Below, piece by piece: positions 3,912-8,370 of a stretch of DNA of 8,370 nucleotides. A program made the position numbers and the translations under genes. The stretch covers positions 1 through 8,370 of the forward strand of contig JAGVLR010000253.1 in assembly GCA_020054175.1 (NCBI GenBank), given 5' to 3'. The notes under the pieces are model-generated. The model was not told the DNA's origin and ran no database searches. It saw only the letters and a program-made list of their open reading frames with translations. The stretch is from Candidatus Dadabacteria bacterium (GTDB lineage: Bacteria > Desulfobacterota_D > UBA1144 > Nemesobacterales > UBA2774). Numbering within the stretch: position 1 is the first letter of the stretch; each line of letters begins with the position of its first letter.

Positions 3912-5875
3912 TATTCCTGGTCGGGCTCGCCAGCTCGTTGATAAATGCCGGCTGCAACATACGTGAGGGAATTGTCTTCTACCTTCTCATAACATGCGTT
4001 AGCGTTTTCTTCTCCGCGACGCTCGGCATGCTGACAGGTTTTCTGCTCAGGGCGCGCGGTTTCCTAGTCGGGGCGCTGATCATAATCGGAACGATAATCT
4101 ACTCCCTCTACGTCCTCTACAGCGAGCCGTCGCTCTTCGTCTATAACCCCGTCTTCGGATTCTTCCCCGGCCCTATCTACGACGCGGTCCTCCCCGTAAC
4201 GGCGACCCTCGTCGCCGCAAGAGCGATTACAGCCCTCTGGGGATGCCTCTTCCTAGTTGTGCTCACGATAGCGAACGGCCTCGGGTACAGCCGTATCGGC
4301 GCGTGGGACGCCGTGAAGCTCCTATCGGTCGTCGCACTCCTCGTCGCGGCTCACGTCTACAGGTCGGAGCTGGGCGTCAGCTTCCCTCGCGACTACATAA
4401 CTGAAAAGGTTCTCCCCGCCTCCGTCGAGACGGACCACTTCGTAATCTACTACGACCCGGGCGCACGCGAGGCGAGGCACATAAAACTCATCGCCGACGA
4501 GCACGAGTGGAGATACGGCGAGCTCGCGGAGTATCTCAACGTAAATTCGACGGACAAGATACGTTCATATATCTACCCGAACACCGAAACCAGGAAACGC
4601 GTCGTCGGCGCGGGCGACACGACAATAGCAAACCCGATACATAAAGAGATACACCTCGTCTACGATTCATATCCGCACCAGGTATTGAAGCACGAATTGG
4701 TCCACGTCATGTCCGCCGACTTCGGCGACCGGTTCCTTAAAATAAGCCCCAAGATCGGCCTCCTCGAAGGGCTGGCCGTCGCCGCCGACTGGAGCGGCGA
4801 CGATTTCACGCCTCACCAATGGTCGAAGGTGATTATACAGGCCGGGCTCGCCCCCGACATCGAATCCATCACAGGGCTCGGTTTCTGGTACGCCGCGCCA
4901 GCCGTCAGCTACACCCTCATGGGCTCATTTTCTAGGTACCTCATAGATCAGTACGGCATCGAGAATTTCAAGAAGGTTTACGGAAGCGGCGATTTCTCTG
5001 TATATGGAAAACCCCTTCCCGGCCTCATCGCCGAATGGAAGGCCTTTCTGGAAACCGTCCCCACGCCCCCCGAGGCCGACGCGATAGCCAGGGCACGGTT
5101 CGGCGCCCCGAGCATCTTCGGCGCAGTCTGCGCGAGGAAGGTGGCGGCTCTCAAGGAAGAGGCGTTCGGTTACTACGGCGCAGGGAATTTCTACAGGGCC
5201 GGCGAGCTGTTCTCTGAGGCGCGCGGCTTCGACGAGAAAGACCCCGCGCTGATCAACGGCCTCGCCTACTCCGCCTACTACCTCGGCGATTACGAAAAAG
5301 CCGCCGAGCTCGCGGGACAGCCGGACAGTCTTTCTAAGGTCGACAGGACTATACTCTCCAACCTCAGGGCCAACGCCCTCTGGCAGTCGGGCGACGTGGA
5401 AGGCGCGCTCGAAATATTCAGGGGCATCGAAAGGGATTATCTCCCTGACGATATTCAGCGCGAGCTCGACGTTAAGATTTCGGCTATCGATGAAGGCGGC
5501 CCCGCCGAACGCGGCGCGAGGGAATTCTTCTCCACCCGCGACAGGGCCATTCAGGCGATTGCGATGGAGGAATCCATACAAGGCTCGCCGGGATACGCCC
5601 CCGCATATTACCTCGTCGGAAGGATGCTGATTAATACCGGGAATTATGAGGACGCCGCGCCTTACCTTGAAACCGCTGATTACATCGGCCTTCCCTCGGA
5701 GAGGCTCGCGTCCGAAAATCTCCGGCTCCTGGGCACTGCTCTCTATGCATCGGGTGATTACGAAGCCGCCGCCGGGGTGTTCTCCGGGCTCGCCCTGCTC
5801 AGTCCCCGGGACAAGGCCTACGCCGAAGACTTCCTCGGAAGGATTGAGCATGCGGAAGAAAAAATGTTGAAGTAA
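3905..5875 (+). CDS. Membrane-anchored gluzincin metallopeptidase-like protein with TPR-like C-terminus
   Basis: The 656-residue frame opens with about five membrane segments (residues 1-12, 24-49, 52-72, 95-122, 133-149). A domain like the peptidase MA/M1-type gluzincins follows (about 175-400): HELVH at 263-267 gives two zinc-ligand His and the catalytic Glu, and E288 in LLEGLAV is the expected third ligand, 21 residues after the second His. From about 420 to 650 there are TPR-like helical pairs, for example GYYGAGNFYRAGELFSEA, YYLGDYEKAAELA and ASGDYEAAAGVFSGL. All key catalytic residues are present, so activity is plausible; substrate is unknown. The domain probably lies outside the cytoplasm. 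The nominal start is a TTG within the upstream stop region with no ribosome site, so it is better seen as the 3' part of the gene starting at 3645. lspA follows after 33 nt. Confidence 0.8.
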   Translation: MVVFLVGLASSLINAGCNIREGIVFYLLITCVSVFFSATLGMLTGFLLRARGFLVGALIIIGTIIYSLYVLYSEPSLFVYNPVFGFFPGPIYDAVLPVTATLVAARAITALWGCLFLVVLTIANGLGYSRIGAWDAVKLLSVVALLVAAHVYRSELGVSFPRDYITEKVLPASVETDHFVIYYDPGAREARHIKLIADEHEWRYGELAEYLNVNSTDKIRSYIYPNTETRKRVVGAGDTTIANPIHKEIHLVYDSYPHQVLKHELVHVMSADFGDRFLKISPKIGLLEGLAVAADWSGDDFTPHQWSKVIIQAGLAPDIESITGLGFWYAAPAVSYTLMGSFSRYLIDQYGIENFKKVYGSGDFSVYGKPLPGLIAEWKAFLETVPTPPEADAIARARFGAPSIFGAVCARKVAALKEEAFGYYGAGNFYRAGELFSEARGFDEKDPALINGLAYSAYYLGDYEKAAELAGQPDSLSKVDRTILSNLRANALWQSGDVEGALEIFRGIERDYLPDDIQRELDVKISAIDEGGPAERGAREFFSTRDRAIQAIAMEESIQGSPGYAPAYYLVGRMLINTGNYEDAAPYLETADYIGLPSERLASENLRLLGTALYASGDYEAAAGVFSGLALLSPRDKAYAEDFLGRIEHAEEKMLK

Positions 5876-5894
5876 AATCTGAATCCTATATACT
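5867..5894 (+). promoter_or_regulatory. Candidate promoter for lspA-ribE-aroK
   Basis: TTGAAG (5867-5872, 4 of 6 matches, overlapping the end of the upstream gene) and TATACT (5889-5894, 5 of 6) are spaced by 16 bp. The start point would be near 5901, only about 8 nt before the lspA ATG, which has no Shine-Dalgarno. Read-through from the upstream gene is also possible, as no terminator lies between. Confidence 0.45.
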
Positions 5895-5908
5895 CATACC
5901 TTCCTCAT

Positions 5909-6394
5909 ATGAACAGATACGGAATCGCAGTCCTCATCGCCTCTGTCGTAGTCATAATCGATCAGGTCTCGAAATGGCTCGTCGTGAAATCGATCCCCCT
6001 TTACAGTAAGGTGCATATACTGCCCTTCCTCGACTTCACCCACGTACAAAACCCCGGGGCCGCTTTCGGCATATTCAGGGACCTCCCCGCGGTGGTGCGT
6101 ATGCCGCTCTTCGCCGTCGTTCTGGTCGCTGCTGTCTCCGTCATAATCTATTTTCTTTCCAAAACGGAAAAAGGAGACGGGCTCCTGGTCTTCGCGCTTT
6201 CGCTCATCCTGGGCGGCGCGATAGGCAATTCCATAGACAGATTCAGATTAAGGTACGTCACCGACTTTCTCGACTTTCACTGGTTCGGAGACCCTTCCCT
6301 CCACTGGCCTCCATTCAACATCGCCGACTCCGCGATAACCGTGGGTGTTATACTCATACTACTGGACACGTTTATACTCAAACGGGGCAAGTAG
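5909..6394 (+). CDS. lspA: Lipoprotein signal peptidase (signal peptidase II)
   Basis: This 161-residue inner-membrane aspartyl protease cuts the signal peptide from prolipoproteins after lipidation of the lipobox Cys. All family motifs are present: DQVSKW (18-23) in helix 1, HVQNPGAAFGIF (45-56), GGAIGNSIDR (102-111) and PPFNIADSAI (134-143). By comparison with known LspA enzymes, the catalytic aspartates should be D119 (in TDFLDF) and D140 (in FNIADS). Four membrane helices are visible at about 5-23, 66-83, 92-108 and 141-156. Length is normal. There is no Shine-Dalgarno before the ATG; a promoter-like sequence just upstream suggests a very short leader. ribE starts 2 nt after the stop, so the two are surely co-transcribed and probably translationally coupled. 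Confidence 0.96.
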   Translation: MNRYGIAVLIASVVVIIDQVSKWLVVKSIPLYSKVHILPFLDFTHVQNPGAAFGIFRDLPAVVRMPLFAVVLVAAVSVIIYFLSKTEKGDGLLVFALSLILGGAIGNSIDRFRLRYVTDFLDFHWFGDPSLHWPPFNIADSAITVGVILILLDTFILKRGK

Positions 6395-6395
6395 C

Positions 6396-7025
6396 ATGTT
6401 CACGGGCATCGTCGAAGACACGGGCGTAGTAAAATCCGTCGAAAACAAGGACAAGGAATCCACGTTCACGATTTCAGTCGGACACATGGATTTGAGCGGA
6501 GCCGCGCTCGGCGACAGCATAGCCGTAAACGGCGCATGCCTGACTGTTACGACGCTGGACGGCGGAGAATTCACGGTAGACGCCTCGCACGAAACGTTAT
6601 CACGGACGACGCTGGGCACGCTCGCACCCGGAGCCAGGGTCAACATCGAGCGCGCGCTCAGGGCCGGCGACAGGCTCGGCGGACACATCGTCAACGGTCA
6701 CGTTGACGGCGTCGGAAAGGTCATCTCGAAAACAAAATCCGGCGGCTCTTACGTCTTCAGATTTTCGCTCCCCGAAGAGCTGGCCAAATACGTCGTCGAA
6801 AAGGGCTCCGTGGCGGTCGACGGCGTCAGCCTCACAGTCAACTCCTCCGAGGGGAACGAGTTTACAGTAAACATAATCCCCTTCACGCTGGCCGAAACGA
6901 CTTTCGGCGGCCTCGATCCGGGAAGCCGGGTAAATATCGAGTGCGATATAATCGCGAAATACGTCGAAAAGCTCGCCTCCGGAGCCAAAGGAAACAACCC
7001 CCTTTACCAGCCTTCAGATGACTGA
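6396..7025 (+). CDS. ribE: Riboflavin synthase (alpha subunit)
   Basis: The 209-residue product joins two molecules of 6,7-dimethyl-8-ribityllumazine to make riboflavin. It shows the two tandem lumazine-binding barrels: the first starts MFTGIVEDTG and contains GDSIAVNGACLTV (C48) and ETLSRTTLG; the second contains KGSVAVDGVSLTV and ends VNIECDIIAKYVEKL. GDRLGGHIVNGHVDG places H97 and H102 at the positions known from the E. coli enzyme. The usual His in the second-barrel IPHTL motif is Phe here (IPFTL). The start at 6396 is chosen because the family begins MFTGIVE there, although the frame is open further upstream inside lspA. It lies 1 nt after lspA and its last 8 nt overlap aroK. No other rib gene and no FMN riboswitch is present in the window. 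Confidence 0.96.
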   Translation: MFTGIVEDTGVVKSVENKDKESTFTISVGHMDLSGAALGDSIAVNGACLTVTTLDGGEFTVDASHETLSRTTLGTLAPGARVNIERALRAGDRLGGHIVNGHVDGVGKVISKTKSGGSYVFRFSLPEELAKYVVEKGSVAVDGVSLTVNSSEGNEFTVNIIPFTLAETTFGGLDPGSRVNIECDIIAKYVEKLASGAKGNNPLYQPSDD

Positions 7026-7548
7026 CGCACCCCCAAAAAACATCTTTCTCGTGGGCTTCATGGGCGCGGGCAAAACGGCCGTCGGAAAGGTACTCGCCGG
7101 GAAGACAGGATTCGAATACCGAGACGCCGACAAGATAGCCGAAACGGAGGCGGGGATGAGCGTGACGGAAATATTCGCCTCGCGCGGTGAGGAAGGATTC
7201 AGGGAGCTCGAATCGGAAATACTGGCCGCTCTTGCTAAGGGCGAGAGGCAGGTCATTTCGACAGGCGGAGGCGCAGTCACGAGGCCCGCGAATATCGACG
7301 CCATGAGAAACGGCGGCGTCATCGTCTACCTTAAAGCAACCCCCGAAACTATATGGGAGAGGGTCAGGTACAGCAAAACCCGCCCCCTTCTCCAGGTCGA
7401 AAACCCCTTTGAAACTGTAAAGGAGCTCCTTTCGAAACGCGCCCCCCTCTACGAGCTCGCCGACGCCATCGTTATCACCGACGGCCGAACCCCCGACGAG
7501 ATAACCGGCGAAATCATAAGCTTCCTCGCCTCCCGCGGCGCGAAATAA
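7018..7548 (+). CDS. aroK: Shikimate kinase
   Basis: This 176-residue kinase phosphorylates shikimate to shikimate 3-phosphate, a step of chorismate and aromatic amino acid synthesis. It shows the P-loop GFMGAGKT (13-20, K19), the substrate and Mg-binding DAD (D36, D38), GFRELE (60-65, R62), the glycine-rich STGGGAV (81-87) and the lid with R122 in TRPLL. Length is typical. The ATG at 7018 lies inside the end of ribE (8-nt overlap), which indicates translational coupling. I cannot separate aroK from aroL by sequence alone; aroK is the default name. No other aro gene is adjacent, so the grouping with lspA and ribE is not a pathway operon. Confidence 0.95.
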   Translation: MTDAPPKNIFLVGFMGAGKTAVGKVLAGKTGFEYRDADKIAETEAGMSVTEIFASRGEEGFRELESEILAALAKGERQVISTGGGAVTRPANIDAMRNGGVIVYLKATPETIWERVRYSKTRPLLQVENPFETVKELLSKRAPLYELADAIVITDGRTPDEITGEIISFLASRGAK

Positions 7549-7579
7549 CGACTCCGTTTACTACATCCCTAAAATCGTT

Positions 7580-7585
7580 TAAAAT
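7580..7585 (+). promoter_or_regulatory. Possible -10 element for the cyclase gene
   Basis: TAAAAT at 7580-7585 (5 of 6 matches) lies 9 nt before the ATG; a weak -35 (TTTACT, 7557-7562) is 17 bp upstream. A second TAAAAT occurs at 7570-7575. Either would give a nearly leaderless message. The 46-nt gap after aroK also permits simple read-through. Confidence 0.3.
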
Positions 7586-7594
7586 GAAAGGGAT

Positions 7595-8284
7595 ATGCAC
7601 GCCGGCTCCCCGAAATCTCCCGGCAGGACTAAAAACGGCCTGGGCCTCGAAACTGACGACTGGATGGATATTTCGGTACCCATATCCGACGGTATGGTAA
7701 CCTGGCCCGGCGACCCTCCTGTCAGGATTCTCCGCCTTACAGACATCGAGGACGGCGACGACTGCACCCTTTCCGCCCTTTCCATGTCGGTCCATACGGC
7801 GACGCATATGGACGCCCCTTCTCACTTCACGAGCCTCAGGCACGGGATAGACAAAATGCCGCTTTCGGCCGTCGTCGGCAACGCCCGTGTCATAGAGATC
7901 GACGACCCTGTATCCATCACCGCCGGCGAGCTCCGCGGACACAAAATAAAAAAGGGCGAGCGCATACTCCTCAAAACCCGGAATTCCCGCGAAAGGTGGG
8001 ACAGAAAACCGTTTGACGAGTCTTATGTATTCCTCTCGACCGAGGCCGCCCTTTATCTCGTCGACAGGGACGTCCTCACAATCGGCGTCGACTACCTCTC
8101 CATAGGCGGATACGGCGGGAACATGGCCGAGGTTCACAAAATAATCCTCTCGGCGAAGATATGGGTCATCGAAGGGCTCGACCTCTCCCGCACCGGCCCC
8201 GGGCTCTACGAAATGGTCTGCCTCCCGATCAAGATCGACAACTGCGACGGCGCCCCCGCCCGCGCCCTTTTAAGGCCCGTCTGA
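7595..8284 (+). CDS. Cyclase family protein (kynurenine formamidase-like metal hydrolase)
   Basis: The 229-residue protein belongs to the cyclase/KynB-like family of metal-dependent hydrolases. Family marks in order: WMDISVPISDGMVTWPGDPP (23-42), the metal-binding HTATHMDAPSH (67-77) with H67, H71, D73 and H77, and near the C-terminus EGLDLS, PGLY and DNCDGAPARALL. The usual HTGTH has Ala in place of Gly here. No other tryptophan-breakdown gene is nearby, so kynurenine as substrate is not supported; an isolated amidase or cyclic ester or amide hydrolase role is equally possible. The first about 22 residues are outside the family core. A start at the ATG at 7664 would remove the conserved Trp, so I keep 7595, where AAAGGG (7588-7592) lies very close to the ATG. 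Confidence 0.88.
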   Translation: MHAGSPKSPGRTKNGLGLETDDWMDISVPISDGMVTWPGDPPVRILRLTDIEDGDDCTLSALSMSVHTATHMDAPSHFTSLRHGIDKMPLSAVVGNARVIEIDDPVSITAGELRGHKIKKGERILLKTRNSRERWDRKPFDESYVFLSTEAALYLVDRDVLTIGVDYLSIGGYGGNMAEVHKIILSAKIWVIEGLDLSRTGPGLYEMVCLPIKIDNCDGAPARALLRPV

Positions 8285-8291
8285 CAGCCCC

Positions 8292-8317
8292 TATATTTCT
8301 GTAAACAGACGTCTGTT
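8292..8317 (+). promoter_or_regulatory. Promoter-like TATATT with a 14-bp palindromic operator candidate
   Basis: AACAGACGTCTGTT (8304-8317) is a perfect palindrome with no spacer, sitting 6 bp after TATATT (8292-8297), where a repressor would overlap the transcription start. The form resembles operators of TetR-like dimers. The gene it would control lies beyond the right edge, so the assignment is open. Confidence 0.35.
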
Positions 8318-8370
8318 CATGTATCCGCAAGCCGCGCGATTATGTATCCTTCAATATCACTTCAGAGGCC

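Noticed and set aside
4925..5851. 308-codon minus-strand frame
   Set aside because: Antisense to the TPR-like region, whose plus-strand sequence is clearly protein-like; the minus frame shows no recognisable domain or ribosome site.
6345..6395. FMN riboswitch or an upstream start for ribE
   Set aside because: The sequence before ribE is lspA coding; the conserved MFTGIVE start lies at 6396 and no riboswitch core is visible.
8319..8370. Short open frames at the right edge, on plus from ATG 8319 and a minus frame ending at 8340 (SEVILKDT-stop)
   Set aside because: The piece is too short to judge, has no ribosome site on plus, and no family can be recognised.

Overview
The window looks like a piece of a GC-rich chromosome from a Gram-negative-type bacterium. 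It carries lipoprotein signal peptidase, a CorA magnesium channel, riboflavin and shikimate pathway genes and an ECF sigma/anti-sigma pair, with no phage, plasmid or transposase gene. Dispersed hairpin repeats that begin TGTCATT resemble those I know from uncultivated Deltaproteobacteria-like and related genomes. That lineage guess is weak and rests on general impression only.

Left part (1-1390): the 5' part of an anti-sigma factor gene (RskA type) runs off the left edge on the minus strand. It is divergent from an ECF sigma factor gene of the SigK type (444-1025, plus). The 237-bp region between them holds five AACCGC hexamers, two inverted repeats and a candidate sigma70 promoter for the anti-sigma gene. 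A small DUF3147-type membrane protein gene (1040-1390, minus) converges on the sigma gene.

Middle (1391-3644): corA starts at a TTG at 1487, far inside a much longer open frame, and ends at 2452. After it comes about 1.2 kb with no credible gene. This stretch is an island of short repeats and hairpins: a 103-bp tandem duplication, a 32-bp palindromic element present twice, a composite element with C-tract/G-tract ends present twice, and several single hairpins.

Right part (3645-8284): all genes are on the plus strand. First comes a polytopic membrane protein fused to a gluzincin metallopeptidase-like domain (HELVH, then EGLA) and C-terminal TPR-like repeats. It is read in two overlapping frames (3645-3911 and 3905-5875), and the break falls inside what would be one transmembrane helix, so one gene with a single-base frameshift is the best reading. 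Then follows a tight lspA-ribE-aroK cluster (1-nt gap, then an 8-nt overlap) and a cyclase/kynurenine-formamidase-like hydrolase gene. The right edge holds a perfect 14-bp palindrome next to a promoter-like TATATT.

How the genes relate: sigma and anti-sigma very likely form one regulatory pair. lspA, ribE and aroK are unrelated housekeeping functions that probably share a transcript. I see no defence or mobile system. The most unusual items are the membrane-zincin-TPR protein with its frame break, and the repeat island, where differences between the two 103-bp copies fall mostly at third codon positions of one minus-strand frame.
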